DNA of 64,000 bases from JBQKLI01 sp012798975 (GCF_052116305.1 NZ_JBQKLI010000006.1:60423-124422); one strand, 5' to 3'; numbered from the stretch's first letter, positions 9,306-18,720 are shown. Notes: generated by a model from the letters alone, not told the origin. Numbers and translations are program-made.

Positions 9306-10126
9306 TATTTCACCTCCTCCGTTTCTTCAACCTTATCTTCCAACTCCTCGGCATCTTCGGCAGTTCCCAAGTAAGCTGTTACTACACGGGGATCATTTAC
9401 TGTTTCGATCGGATCTCCCTGAGCGATGATTTTTCCATGGTCCAGCACTATGATTCTTTCGCAGATTCCAAGAACGAGTTTCATATCGTGTTCGATTAGA
9501 AGAATAGAGATATTGAATTTATCGCGGATCAGCCGGATTGTTTCCATAAGTTCCTCAGTTTCTTTCGGATTCATCCCTGCAGCCGGTTCATCTAACAAAA
9601 GCAGCTTCGGCTTTGTAGACATGGCTCTCGCAATTTCAAGTTTTCTCTGCTGTCCATAGGGAAGATTCTCCGCGTCCACATCTGCATATTGATCAAGATC
9701 GAATATACTCAACAGCTTTAAGGCTTCTTCTCTTTCTCTCTTTTCTTCTTTCCAAAAGGCAGGAAGCCGGAAAGCGCCAGTAAGAGGCTTATATTCCATG
9801 TTGAAATTGTTAGCCACGATTACATTATCGAGTACCGACATTTTGCTAAACAGGCGGATATTTTGGAATGTTCGGGCGATTCCGCTTTGCACTAGTTTAT
9901 AAGTGTGGACTTTATCGACATTCTTTCCGTCAAATTCATACTCTCCAGAAGTCGGAGTATAGACACCGGTAAGTATATTAAAAACAGTAGTTTTACCTGC
10001 TCCATTCGGTCCGATCAGCCCTACAAGTTCATTTTGTCCGATTTCCATATTAAAATGATCTACCGCTGTAAGTCCGCCGAAAACGATGGATATATCTTTT
10101 GCTCTTAAAACTTTTTCATTACTCAC
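9305..10126 (-). CDS. livG: Branched-chain amino acid ABC transporter ATP-binding protein LivG
   Basis: 273 residues. Walker A is GPNGAGKTT, the signature is LPYGQQRKLEIARAMS, and Walker B is LLLLDEPAAGMNP. It also has the extended LivG insert NFNMEYKPLTGAF between Walker A and the signature. The C-terminus is acidic (EDAEELEDKVEETEEVK), an addition beyond the usual LivG end. It overlaps livM by 8 bases. Confidence 0.95.
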   Translation of the reverse strand: MSNEKVLRAKDISIVFGGLTAVDHFNMEIGQNELVGLIGPNGAGKTTVFNILTGVYTPTSGEYEFDGKNVDKVHTYKLVQSGIARTFQNIRLFSKMSVLDNVIVANNFNMEYKPLTGAFRLPAFWKEEKREREEALKLLSIFDLDQYADVDAENLPYGQQRKLEIARAMSTKPKLLLLDEPAAGMNPKETEELMETIRLIRDKFNISILLIEHDMKLVLGICERIIVLDHGKIIAQGDPIETVNDPRVVTAYLGTAEDAEELEDKVEETEEVK

Positions 10127-11102
10127 GTAGTTCTCCTCCTTCCTTCTTTTTCCTATTTCTAAATTTGTTTACAAATTTTGTAATGTGGAATTCTTTTCTG
10201 CCTAGAAGGCCTGACGGACGGAAAATCATCATGATGATTAAAATCAAAGAATAGATAATCATACGATAGTCGTTGAATCCACGAAGCATTTCCGGCAAAA
10301 TAGTCAATACTGTAGCAGAAATAGTTGCTCCGGTAAAAGATCCCATTCCGCCAAGTACCACCATTACTAATATATTGATTGAATAGTTGAAATCAAATTG
10401 TTTCGCATTTAAAACACCCATCTGATGAGCGTACATTCCCCCGGCAATTCCTGCAAAAACTGCTGAAATTACAAAGGCAAACACTTTATAATACGTTGTA
10501 TTGATCCCTACGGAGTCGCTGGCAATTTCATCCTCTCGAATAGCAAGAATTGCTCTTCCGTGTCGGCTGGTCATCATAGAATACATAAAAGCTACAGATG
10601 CTGCCATCAGGATAAAAAATACTGTAAAGTTTTGGAATCTTGGAATTCCAGACAACCCTTGTGCTCCTCCCGTAAAATCAAAGAACTCGATTAGAACACG
10701 GATGATCTCCCCAAAAGCTAATGTAATAATCGCAAGATAATCTCCTCTTAGCCGAAGTCCTGGAATACCGATGATAACACCTACGATTCCCGCAACGATT
10801 CCAGCGATTACCAGGGAAATCAAAAATCCAGGCAATCCGTCAACAATATGAGCTTTTGAGAACAATCCTGCTGCATAGGCACCGATAGACATAAACCCGG
10901 CATGTCCTAATGTTATCTGTCCCAGTGTACCTACAGTAACATTAAGACTGACTGCGAGAATAATATTGATGCAAATCAGATTTATAAGAGACGACCAATA
11001 ACGAGATAACAATCCAGCAGACATTAGAGAGAATACAATCGCATAAACAACAGCTAAAACAACCACTGTCAATATATAGATCTGTTTTTTATTCGTTGGC
11101 AT
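10119..11102 (-). CDS. livM: Branched-chain amino acid ABC transporter permease LivM
   Basis: 327 residues with about 9-10 hydrophobic segments. It contains the LivM-type permease pattern SLNVTVGTLGQITLGHAGFM and the cytoplasmic loop IREDEIASDSVGINTTYYK that contacts the ATPases. It pairs with LivH to form the membrane channel. The C-terminus is strongly basic (KFRNRKKKEGGE). It lies one base after livH and overlaps livG. Confidence 0.95.
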   Translation of the reverse strand: MPTNKKQIYILTVVVLAVVYAIVFSLMSAGLLSRYWSSLINLICINIILAVSLNVTVGTLGQITLGHAGFMSIGAYAAGLFSKAHIVDGLPGFLISLVIAGIVAGIVGVIIGIPGLRLRGDYLAIITLAFGEIIRVLIEFFDFTGGAQGLSGIPRFQNFTVFFILMAASVAFMYSMMTSRHGRAILAIREDEIASDSVGINTTYYKVFAFVISAVFAGIAGGMYAHQMGVLNAKQFDFNYSINILVMVVLGGMGSFTGATISATVLTILPEMLRGFNDYRMIIYSLILIIMMIFRPSGLLGRKEFHITKFVNKFRNRKKKEGGELRE

Positions 11103-11103
11103 A

Positions 11104-11988
11104 CTACACCTTCTCTCTTTTGTTTTTGCCTAAAAGACCAGTTGGTTTTACTAATAAGACCACAATCAAAATACCAAATACAAAGGCATCTCGTAATTGT
11201 GTGGATATATAGGCCATCGTTAAGGCTTCTACAATTCCTAGAATAAATCCTCCAAGCACAGCCCCTGGAATAATTCCGATCCCTCCAAGAACTGCTGCAA
11301 CAAAGGCTTTAATTCCAAGCATTGAACCCATAGTCGGCTGAATCTGCGGATAACTTGATAGATAAAGAATAGATCCAACTGCTGCTAATGCACTTCCGAT
11401 AGCGAATGTTAATGAAATCGCTGTATCGATATTAATCCCTACAAGTTTTGCTGCCGTTGCATCTTCACTGGTAGCCACCATAGCTTTTCCGTATTTTGTC
11501 TTTTTCATAAATAGCTGAAGCAGAATGGTTAAAGCAATCGTTACAACGATAGTGATAAATATATTAAAGTTGATCGATAATTCTCCTATATGCAGCGGTT
11601 CCATTTCGAACACGCTTGGAAAAGGCCTAGCCCCTGTTCCGATATATTTCATCGCTAAATTCTGCAATAATAAGCTGACTCCGATAGCTGTAATCAAGGC
11701 AGAGATTCTAGGAGAATTTCTTAAAGGTTTATAGGCTAATCTCTCGATTACCGTCCCTAAAATTGTACAAAAGATTACAGCTGGAAGCACTGAAGCCCAA
11801 ACCGGCAATCCCATTGAATTTAAAAGGGGAATGCTGAACAATGCAACATACGAGCCCACCATCAGGATATCTCCGTGAGCAAAGTTGATTAGTTTTGCAA
11901 TTCCATAAACCATTGTATATCCCAACGCCACTAAAGCGTAAATACTGCCAAGCTGGAGTCCATTAATTATTTGAAGTATGAATTTCAA
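11104..11988 (-). CDS. livH: Branched-chain amino acid ABC transporter permease LivH
   Basis: About 294 residues of LivH type (INGLQLGSIYALVALGYTMV near the start, TSEDATAAKLVGIN loop). I place the start at TTG 11988. The preceding ATG-AGG-AGG (12003-11995) would encode Met-Arg-Arg but is better read as the AGGAGG ribosome binding site, 6 bases before the TTG. The resulting N-terminus matches the normal LivH length. A longer start at 12021 would run through the intergenic hairpin. It follows livJ in the same operon. Confidence 0.92.
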   Translation of the reverse strand: MKFILQIINGLQLGSIYALVALGYTMVYGIAKLINFAHGDILMVGSYVALFSIPLLNSMGLPVWASVLPAVIFCTILGTVIERLAYKPLRNSPRISALITAIGVSLLLQNLAMKYIGTGARPFPSVFEMEPLHIGELSINFNIFITIVVTIALTILLQLFMKKTKYGKAMVATSEDATAAKLVGINIDTAISLTFAIGSALAAVGSILYLSSYPQIQPTMGSMLGIKAFVAAVLGGIGIIPGAVLGGFILGIVEALTMAYISTQLRDAFVFGILIVVLLVKPTGLLGKNKREKV

Positions 11989-12007
11989 AATTTTCCTCCT
12001 CATGAAA

Positions 12008-12037
12008 GAGACCATCTCCACGGGAGATGGCCCTCTC
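12008..12037 (-). promoter_or_regulatory. Intercistronic hairpin between livJ and livH
   Basis: Eight-bp perfect stem CCATCTCC / GGAGATGG (12012-12019, 12023-12030), extended by GAGA / TCTC on the outside, 9 bases after the livJ stop. The tract after it is only TCTCTTTC, so it looks like a leaky terminator or 3' stabiliser. That would give more binding protein than permease, a common design in binding-protein operons. Confidence 0.65.
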
Positions 12038-12045
12038 TGATATTA

Positions 12046-13212
12046 TTATTTTGGCGCAATCACTGAATCTAACGTATAGTCGCCATCTACAACCTTAATC
12101 ATAGATACAGATTTGATTGGATTGTTGTTATCGTCAAACTCTAGATGTCCAGTGACACCGTCGAATTGAATACCTTTTAATCCATCTACAATCGCCTGCT
12201 TGTCCTCAGTAGAACCAGCTTTTTCAATAGCATCTTTCAGCATATAGATTCCGTCATATGCTAATGCAGAGAAAGCAGAAGGTTCTTCGCCATTTTTTTC
12301 TGTATAAGATTTAATAAAGTTTTGTACTTTTTCGTTTTCGTCTTTTACAGAATAGTGATTTGTAAAGATCGCTCCTTCTACAGTGTCAATAGCTGATGCA
12401 TCTACTTGTTTTGCAACTCCATCCCATCCATCAGGACCGATCATAGTTGATTGGATTCCAACTTCTCTTGCTTGCGGTGCAATAAGAGCGATAATTTGGT
12501 AATAATCAGGAATCATTAGTACGTCTGGATTTGTTCCAGCAATATTTGTTAATTGCGCTCTAAAGTCTGTATCTGTGTTTCCATAAGACTCTTCTGCAAC
12601 AATCTCGATTCCTAATTCTTCTGCTTTTGTTTTAAACGCTTCTGCAACTCCGTTTGAGTAGTCGCTAGAAGTATTTGTCATAATAGCTGCTCTTTTGCCT
12701 TGCATATTGTCATTTACATATTGCGCAAGCATCTCTCCTTGGAAAGGATCTGTAAAACATACACGGAAAACATTAGGTCTTCCTTCTGTAATAGAGAACT
12801 GAGTTCCAGTAGGAGTGATCATCGGCATATTATCCGTTACAGCCATTTCTGCTACAGCACCTGTAGGCTGAGAAGTGATAGCCCCCAATAGAGCAACCAT
12901 TCCTTCATCTACTAATTTGTTGTAAGCATTTGTAGCTTCTGTGATATCGCCTTTATCATCTTCTACTCTAAAATCGATTTGCTTTCCTAAAATACCGCCG
13001 TTGGCATTGATTTCTTCTACCGCAAGTTTTGCGCCGTTTGTAGCTGTTGTTCCATAAATCGCTACATTCCCAGTTAACGGTGCAATCCCGCCGATAATAA
13101 TGCTGTCTGAATCAGCACCTCCGCCGCCATTTCCACCAGCTCCGCCGCATGCTGTTAGTAAAAATCCTAAGCTTAGCGTCGCTGCTATTAATTTAATAAA
13201 TTTGTTTTTCAT
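12046..13212 (-). CDS. livJ: Branched-chain amino acid ABC transporter substrate-binding lipoprotein LivJ
   Basis: 388 residues from the ATG at 13212, which follows AAGGAGAAGAG. A start at 13242 would add ten charged residues before the signal peptide. The signal peptide ends in lipobox LLTAC, followed by a Gly-rich linker. The mature part is a type I periplasmic binding fold (GGIAPLTGNVAIYGTTATNG, FRVCFTDPFQGEM, DYSNGVAEAFK). It captures amino acids outside the membrane for LivHMGF. First gene of the operon. Confidence 0.93.
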   Translation of the reverse strand: MKNKFIKLIAATLSLGFLLTACGGAGGNGGGGADSDSIIIGGIAPLTGNVAIYGTTATNGAKLAVEEINANGGILGKQIDFRVEDDKGDITEATNAYNKLVDEGMVALLGAITSQPTGAVAEMAVTDNMPMITPTGTQFSITEGRPNVFRVCFTDPFQGEMLAQYVNDNMQGKRAAIMTNTSSDYSNGVAEAFKTKAEELGIEIVAEESYGNTDTDFRAQLTNIAGTNPDVLMIPDYYQIIALIAPQAREVGIQSTMIGPDGWDGVAKQVDASAIDTVEGAIFTNHYSVKDENEKVQNFIKSYTEKNGEEPSAFSALAYDGIYMLKDAIEKAGSTEDKQAIVDGLKGIQFDGVTGHLEFDDNNNPIKSVSMIKVVDGDYTLDSVIAPK

Positions 13213-13255
13213 CTCTTCTCCTTCCTTGTGGCTTTTCGCCACTGATAATGCTACT

Positions 13256-13264
13256 ATTATACCA
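13256..13264 (-). promoter_or_regulatory. Extended -10 promoter of the liv operon
   Basis: On the minus strand TGG-TATAAT lies about 44 bases before the livJ ATG. There is no good -35 at 17 bases, consistent with an extended -10 promoter. Confidence 0.45.
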
Positions 13265-13404
13265 AATAGAGGCTAAAAATACTATTGCTTTATAGAGATA
13301 AAGCCCCTTTTACAGAGGAATTATATCACAACTATGGTTCTTTTTTTCAGGAATGATATAATAAAATAAAGTAGGCATATTTAACGATAATAAGGAGAGT
13401 ATGA

Positions 13405-15354
13405 ATGAAAAGTCGACGATATTTAGAACTGCTTTCAAAAAAATACAAGACCATTGAAGAAGCTTCCAGCGAAATTATTGAACTCACTGCCGTTTCTGTC
13501 CTGCCAAAGGGCACAGAATACTTTTTAAGCGACCTTCACGGTCAGCACGATGCCTTTGCCAGAATCTTAAGAAGCGCTTCCGGGAATACAAGGGATAAAA
13601 TATCTCTAGAATTTGGCGGCAGTCTTTCAGAAAATGAAAAGAACCAATTGTCCAACCTTATCTACGAGCCTTCAAAATTTATGAATCTGATGAAAGATAA
13701 TAAGAAATTTACTCCTATCTGGATTAGGAAAACGATTATAAACCTTCTAAGGGTTTTAGAACGGGTTGCAGCAAAATATTCTCGCCACAAAGTACGTACT
13801 AAAATTCCGGGACATTATCGCGAATTAATCGATGAGATGCTGAACGTAAGCGGCGAAGAAATGAATAAAAGCGAATATTTCAACACCTTAATCGATACAA
13901 TTATCGAAATCGACGCTTCCTTTGACTTCATCCGCACTATCTGCCACGTTATCCAGGATCTAAGCATCGACCACCTGCACATTGTAGGGGATATTTACGA
14001 TCGAGGCGTTCGCCCCGATAAAATAGTCGATATCCTGATGATCCGGGAAAATGTCGATCTTCAATTCGGCAATCATGATGTTCTCTGGATCGGAGCGGCT
14101 CTTGGCAATGAATCTCTCATCTGCAATGTAATACGAAACGCCTTAAGCTACAGCAATTATGAATCTATCGAAGCGGCTTATGCGATTAATTTAAGACCTT
14201 TGTCTGTCTTTGCAGAAAGTACATACGGGGACGATCCTTGCGAAAGATTCCAGCCCCGCATCTTGACTCCAAACAAATACGACAATTTTTCAAAAGATAT
14301 TACTGCAAAAATGTACAAAGCCATTTCCATGATCCAGTTTAAACTCACAAGCCAGCTCATCGACCGCAATCCAGAACTTGGCATGGATCATCGAAATGTA
14401 TTCCGCAAAGTGGATTTTAAAAGAAATATTTATACAGATTGGGATGGAAAAGAGTATCCTCTTCTAGATGATCATTTTCCCACTATTGATCCTGATTTCC
14501 CGAGTCGTTTAACCGAAGAAGAAAAACAGATTATATCTTTGCTTAAATCTTCTTTTGCCCATAGCGAAAAGCTTCAAAAACATATCCGATATCTTCTTAA
14601 TATCGGAAGCGTTTATAAAATCATGAACTCAAATATTTTAGTTCACGGCTGCATACCGATGGAAAAAGACGGATCTTTCTCTACATTTGAATATGAAGGG
14701 GAAGTTTACAGCGGAAAAAGCCTTCTCGACTTTTTTGACAACCAAGTTCGTCTGGCACAGCACAGTACTCACAAATTGAAACGCCAGAAAGCCATCGATA
14801 TGTTCTGGTATATGTGGTGCGGTCCAAAATCTCCTATGTTTGGAAAAAGCCAATTATCTGCTTTCGAAAATTTATTTGTCGACGACAAAGGTGTCCGCGA
14901 AGAATACTATAATCCGTATTACGCATTAAGCAAAGAAGAAAAATATGTAGATAAAATATTCGAAGAATTCGGACTAGATCCTAAAAGATCTCATATAATA
15001 AACGGACATGTTCCCGTTAAAATGAAAGATGGAGAAAAGCCCATTTCCGCAAATGGAAAAGTATATGTAATCGATGGCGGGATTTCAAAAGCTTATCAGC
15101 CAAAAACAGGAATCGCAGGCTACACGTTAACCTTCAACTCCCATAATCTTTCTTTAGCAGAACATTCCAATTATGAAACAATGGAAACAGTCCACGGCGC
15201 CTATACTCCAAAGGTCCATGTAACCGAAAAATTTTCCGAAAGAATTCTAATCAAAGATACGGACGAAGGAAAAGCCCTTCAAAATACAATTGAAGAATTA
15301 AAAGAACTGCTTAACGCTTATCGAACAGGTGAAATCCGAGAGGATATGGACTAA
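13405..15354 (+). CDS. fbp: Fructose-1,6-bisphosphatase, class III
   Basis: 649 residues, the length of Firmicutes class III FBPase. It is a calcineurin-like metallophosphoesterase, unrelated to class I. Metal motifs are visible: FLSDLHGQHD (about 42-51), VGDIYDRG (about 194-201) and FGNHD (about 215-219), then NGHVPVK and the C-terminal histidines. It hydrolyses fructose-1,6-bisphosphate for gluconeogenesis. TATAAT lies about 45 bases upstream, and AAGGAGAG precedes the ATG. Confidence 0.96.
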   Translation: MKSRRYLELLSKKYKTIEEASSEIIELTAVSVLPKGTEYFLSDLHGQHDAFARILRSASGNTRDKISLEFGGSLSENEKNQLSNLIYEPSKFMNLMKDNKKFTPIWIRKTIINLLRVLERVAAKYSRHKVRTKIPGHYRELIDEMLNVSGEEMNKSEYFNTLIDTIIEIDASFDFIRTICHVIQDLSIDHLHIVGDIYDRGVRPDKIVDILMIRENVDLQFGNHDVLWIGAALGNESLICNVIRNALSYSNYESIEAAYAINLRPLSVFAESTYGDDPCERFQPRILTPNKYDNFSKDITAKMYKAISMIQFKLTSQLIDRNPELGMDHRNVFRKVDFKRNIYTDWDGKEYPLLDDHFPTIDPDFPSRLTEEEKQIISLLKSSFAHSEKLQKHIRYLLNIGSVYKIMNSNILVHGCIPMEKDGSFSTFEYEGEVYSGKSLLDFFDNQVRLAQHSTHKLKRQKAIDMFWYMWCGPKSPMFGKSQLSAFENLFVDDKGVREEYYNPYYALSKEEKYVDKIFEEFGLDPKRSHIINGHVPVKMKDGEKPISANGKVYVIDGGISKAYQPKTGIAGYTLTFNSHNLSLAEHSNYETMETVHGAYTPKVHVTEKFSERILIKDTDEGKALQNTIEELKELLNAYRTGEIREDMD

Positions 15355-15361
15355 AAAAAGA

Positions 15362-15462
15362 GGGAGCAGGTTGTAGGTTATAGGAAATAGGGATTGAAAA
15401 CTTTTGAGCTAATGGCTCAAAAGTTTTCAATCCCTACTGCCTAGTATCTATTACCTGCTCCC
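15362..15462. repeat. 101-base imperfect palindrome (bidirectional terminator, dispersed-repeat family)
   Basis: Arms of about 48 bases start GGGAGCAGGT and end ACCTGCTCCC. The inner 20 bp or so around ATTGAAAACTTTTGAGC is perfect, the middle is mismatched, and the loop is about TAAT. It begins 8 bases after the fbp stop and ends 30 bases from the convergent 15,493-15,774 gene. It can act as a terminator for both. The size and the partial copy near 8.39 kb suggest a mobile intergenic repeat. Confidence 0.8.
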
Positions 15463-15492
15463 TTATTTACTCTCTCTTACTTAGCGGATCAT

Positions 15493-15774
15493 TTACTCGA
15501 TATCTTCGATATCATCGTCTTCAGTTACGAATTCATAGATATCTTCATCATAATCATCAAAATCTTCGTCATCGTAATCTTCATCGTCTTCGTCGAATCC
15601 AACATACTCATAAAGATCTGTCATATAATAATTTAAGTCTTCTACTTCTTCTACTAATTCGCCCATAACTTCAAGCATTTCGCTGATAAGTTTTCCTGAT
15701 TTTGTTTCTTCTTCTAATTGAATACCTTCAGACAAGCCTTTTAAATACGCAATTTTTTCATATAAATGATCCAT
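15493..15774 (-). CDS. CD1247 N-terminal domain-type acidic protein
   Basis: 93 residues. Residues 1-55 form a helical region (MDHLYEKIAYLKGLSEGIQL and then a coiled coil) shared by a clostridial family annotated from CD1247. Residues 56-93 are almost entirely Asp/Glu/Tyr. Cytoplasmic, function unknown. It lies 12 bases after efp, a pairing seen in related genomes, so it is probably cotranscribed with efp. Confidence 0.75.
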   Translation of the reverse strand: MDHLYEKIAYLKGLSEGIQLEEETKSGKLISEMLEVMGELVEEVEDLNYYMTDLYEYVGFDEDDEDYDDEDFDDYDEDIYEFVTEDDDIEDIE

Positions 15775-15786
15775 TATAATTCTCCT

Positions 15787-16344
15787 TTAAACTCGTGATA
15801 GATATTCGTTTGAACGAGTATCTATTTTGATTACATCTCCCTCTTCTACAAAAAGAGGAACATTTACAGTAGCTCCTGTTTCCACAGTCGCTGGTTTTAC
15901 AGCACCTGTAGCAGTGTCGCCTTTTACTCCAGGTTCTGTTTTTGTTACAGTTAGTTCAACAAAATTGGGAGGATTCACCTCAAATGCTTTGTCTTTGTAA
16001 AAACGAAGGGTTGCCATATCGTTTTCTTTAATATATACGATCGCATCTTCCACTGAATCTTTTTCAATTGGAATTTGATCGTATGTATTCGGATCCATAA
16101 AATAATATAATGTTCCGTCATTGTAAAGATATTGCATGTCTTTTGTTTCAATACGTGCTTCTTGATATTTATCATTTGGGTTAAAGGTAATGTCCTTGTT
16201 TGCACCGCTCATCACAGAACGGATTTTAGTTCGGACAAACGCTGCCCCTTTTCCCGGTTTAACGTGTTGGAAATCCATGACCTGCCACACGTCACCGTCC
16301 ATTTCAAATGTAGTGCCTTTTCTGAAATCTCCTGCTGAAATCAT
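15787..16344 (-). CDS. efp: Elongation factor P
   Basis: 185 residues, three OB-like domains. It relieves ribosome stalling at proline runs. The loop that reaches the peptidyl-transferase centre reads HVKPGKGAAF, with Lys32 at the tip, the position modified in B. subtilis EF-P. No R-beta-lysyl transferase (epmA) is in view. GGAGGAATTAGA precedes the ATG. Confidence 0.96.
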   Translation of the reverse strand: MISAGDFRKGTTFEMDGDVWQVMDFQHVKPGKGAAFVRTKIRSVMSGANKDITFNPNDKYQEARIETKDMQYLYNDGTLYYFMDPNTYDQIPIEKDSVEDAIVYIKENDMATLRFYKDKAFEVNPPNFVELTVTKTEPGVKGDTATGAVKPATVETGATVNVPLFVEEGDVIKIDTRSNEYLSRV

Positions 16345-16412
16345 TCTAATTCCTCCTCAATTTATTACTTATATCAATTATACCAACTAGATAGAATCAT
16401 AACAAGTATTCC

Positions 16413-16901
16413 TTATCGAGCACATTCTCCATCTAGATTTTTGAGAATTTTAAGACCATGATCTAACTCCGGTAGAATATAATCCAAAATTTCTTTTACT
16501 GCTTTTGGACTTCCTGGAAGATTGATAATCAAGGTATTGTTTCGAATGACAGAAGCCGCTCGAGAAAGCATTGCTCTTTTTGTAATAGTCATGCTGTAAG
16601 CTCTCATAGCCTCCGCTATCCCAGGGACTCTTCTTGTCGCTACCTTTTCTGTAGCTTCCGGTGTTACATCTCTTGGACTAAAGCCGGTTCCGCCAGTAGT
16701 CAAAATTAAATCCACTTGATGCACATCGCTGTATTCTATCAATTTCTCTTCTATCAGATTGAGATCATCGGGAATAATTTCCTTGTGTTTCACTTCATAT
16801 CCCGCTTCTTGAATCATTTCTTCGATCACTCTGCCGCTTTCATCAACCCTTTCGCCGCGGCTTCCTTTATCTGATAGAGTAATAATACCTGCTGTAAACA
16901 T
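16413..16901 (-). CDS. MogA/MoaB family molybdenum cofactor protein
   Basis: 162 residues. The molybdopterin-binding fold is shown by TLSDKGSRGERVDESG near the start and by TTGGTGFSPRDVTPEAT (about 67-83), the family's core motif. Members adenylylate molybdopterin or bind it before metal insertion. No other molybdenum cofactor gene is in the window, and the gene sits at the head of the housekeeping run, so the pathway cannot be confirmed from here. Confidence 0.85.
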   Translation of the reverse strand: MFTAGIITLSDKGSRGERVDESGRVIEEMIQEAGYEVKHKEIIPDDLNLIEEKLIEYSDVHQVDLILTTGGTGFSPRDVTPEATEKVATRRVPGIAEAMRAYSMTITKRAMLSRAASVIRNNTLIINLPGSPKAVKEILDYILPELDHGLKILKNLDGECAR

Positions 16902-16912
16902 TTTTACCCCCT

Positions 16913-17266
16913 TTAAGGAAAAGCATCTTCTATATGTTCGATTCTAATAGGCTCTTCCAAAAATATTTCTATAACATCAAAAATCGGCTGATAATCATAT
17001 AGCTCATTTTCATTGATATAAATTTCTGCTGCAGAAAGTATTTTTCTTTGCTTTTCTTCCGTTACAAAATCCGAAGGATATCCAAAATCTGCATTCTTGC
17101 GGGCCTTCACTTCTACAAATACAAGAAGATCCCCTTTCGTAAATATCAAATCGATTTCACCTGTAAATCGTTTATAATTTCTATCTAAGAATGTATACCC
17201 CTTTTTCAAAAGATATTCCTCTGCCAGTTGTTCTCCTAAAGATCCTCTTTCATTAGACTTTTCCAT
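16913..17266 (-). CDS. YraN family (UPF0102) endonuclease-like protein
   Basis: 117 residues. It has the PD-(D/E)XK-like pattern TGEIDLIFTKGDLLVFVEVKAR (split as TGEIDLI and VFVEVKAR). The role is unknown; the fold resembles Holliday-junction resolvases. It overlaps the rnhB end by 14 bases, the usual rnhB-yraN arrangement. Confidence 0.88.
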   Translation of the reverse strand: MEKSNERGSLGEQLAEEYLLKKGYTFLDRNYKRFTGEIDLIFTKGDLLVFVEVKARKNADFGYPSDFVTEEKQRKILSAAEIYINENELYDYQPIFDVIEIFLEEPIRIEHIEDAFP

Positions 17267-17870
17267 GAAGAATCTTCCTTAGAAAAGTTTTTCGATGAAT
17301 CGAACAAGGTCCTATCTCCAAAAGAGCTTCGCGATGTTTTTTTGTTCCATATCCTTTGTTTTTTGCAAAATCATAACCCGGGTATTGTTCTTCATATTCT
17401 ACCATCATTTTATCTCGAAGCACCTTTGCAACGATAGAGGCGCATGCGATAATAAAGCAGCGGTCATCTCCTTTTATCAAGCTCTCTTGGGGAATCTGAC
17501 AGTCGATTTTTTCGGCATCTACAAAAACAATATCTGCCGATATTTTTTCGCCCTCTTTCGTAAAGATATTATCCAATGCTGTTTTCATCGCTTTTCTTGT
17601 AGCCTGCTTAATATTGATCTCATCGATGGATTTTTCATCTTCAATGCCGATTCCTATTCCAAGAGCATGCTCCCGGATAAGGAGATCCAGCATGTCTCTT
17701 TTTTTAGGGGTAAGCTTTTTGGAATCCTTTACCCCCTCTATAATCATACCTTTAGGCATAATAACAGCACAAGCGACAACAGGACCTGCTAAAGGTCCTC
17801 TTCCTACCTCATCGACCCCTGCTAATAAGTTGTATTTCTTTTCATACTCTTCAAGGGAAAAATCAAACAT
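17253..17870 (-). CDS. rnhB: Ribonuclease HII
   Basis: 205 residues from the ATG at 17870, which has AAGG upstream and overlaps the rbgA stop by 8 bases. A TTG at 17888 would add six residues. Active-site acidic residues lie in LAGVDEVGRGPLAGPV and IVFVDAEKI. It cuts RNA in RNA-DNA hybrids, including single ribonucleotides. Cytoplasmic. Confidence 0.94.
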   Translation of the reverse strand: MFDFSLEEYEKKYNLLAGVDEVGRGPLAGPVVACAVIMPKGMIIEGVKDSKKLTPKKRDMLDLLIREHALGIGIGIEDEKSIDEINIKQATRKAMKTALDNIFTKEGEKISADIVFVDAEKIDCQIPQESLIKGDDRCFIIACASIVAKVLRDKMMVEYEEQYPGYDFAKNKGYGTKKHREALLEIGPCSIHRKTFLRKILHGKV

Positions 17871-18720
17871 AATCTTCAACCTTTTCAAGGGTTATCCTGC
17901 CCATAACGCCTTTTCTAAATTCATCTAAAATCAGAGTTGCTATTCTCTCATAGTCGATTTCTTGCCCCCGCATAATAGCTCCCCGTTTTACTGCGATATC
18001 TTCCATAATTTGGAGAGTCGTTTTGTCTTTCGTTGTAATCCCATAACGTTCTTCTAAAATTTTCGGGTCTTGTTTTTGAAGAACCTTTAATAATTCAAAA
18101 GCTAGATCTTGTTTATCCATAATCTCATCTTTAATCGAACCGATAAAAGCCAAATGAAGCCCTGTTTTGGGATCCTCGAATTTAGGCCAAAGGATTCCCG
18201 GCGTATCTAGAAGTTCGAAATTTCCTCCGGTCTTTATCCATTGATTTTGTCTTGTAACACCAGGCTTGTTTCCAACTCTTGTAATCCTTTTATTTGCAAC
18301 GCGATTGATTAATGTTGATTTCCCAACGTTTGGGATACCTACAATCATCATTCGGATTCGATCGTTTTCAATATTTTTTTCCCGATCTTTCTTAAACTTT
18401 TCCTTTAATGCTCTTCGGCCTGCTTTTTCAAGTTCCTTTGTCACATTGTCATGAAGACTGTCCACACGAAGAACTTCGTGGCCCCTTTTGCTGAATTCAT
18501 CTGTCCAGCGGTCATTTTCCCTTGGGTCCGCCAAGTCTTTTTTGTTTAATATCATTAAATGGGGTTTCTGTCCAATAATCGTGTCGATCACTGGATTTCT
18601 GCTGGATACAGGTATTCTCAAGTCGACGATTTCAGCTACTAAATCCACAAGTTTTAAGGATTTCTTTATCGAATCTGTAGCCTTTTTCATATGGCCTGGA
18701 AACCAGTTAATATGATCCAT
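17863..18720 (-). CDS. rbgA: Ribosome biogenesis GTPase RbgA (YlqF)
   Basis: 285 residues from the ATG at 18720 (AAGGTGAT upstream); an in-frame start at 18741 lies next to the terminator hairpin. It is a circularly permuted GTPase: the G4 motif LNKKDL comes before G1 GIPNVGKSTL and G3 DTPG. The N-terminus HINWFPGHMKKA is the RbgA signature. It is required for late 50S subunit assembly, which fits its place beside rplS. Confidence 0.95.
   Translation of the reverse strand: MDHINWFPGHMKKATDSIKKSLKLVDLVAEIVDLRIPVSSRNPVIDTIIGQKPHLMILNKKDLADPRENDRWTDEFSKRGHEVLRVDSLHDNVTKELEKAGRRALKEKFKKDREKNIENDRIRMMIVGIPNVGKSTLINRVANKRITRVGNKPGVTRQNQWIKTGGNFELLDTPGILWPKFEDPKTGLHLAFIGSIKDEIMDKQDLAFELLKVLQKQDPKILEERYGITTKDKTTLQIMEDIAVKRGAIMRGQEIDYERIATLILDEFRKGVMGRITLEKVEDYV

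Noticed and set aside
16413..16901. A molybdenum cofactor cluster
   Set aside because: Only one mogA/moaB-type gene is present, and its neighbours are unrelated housekeeping genes.
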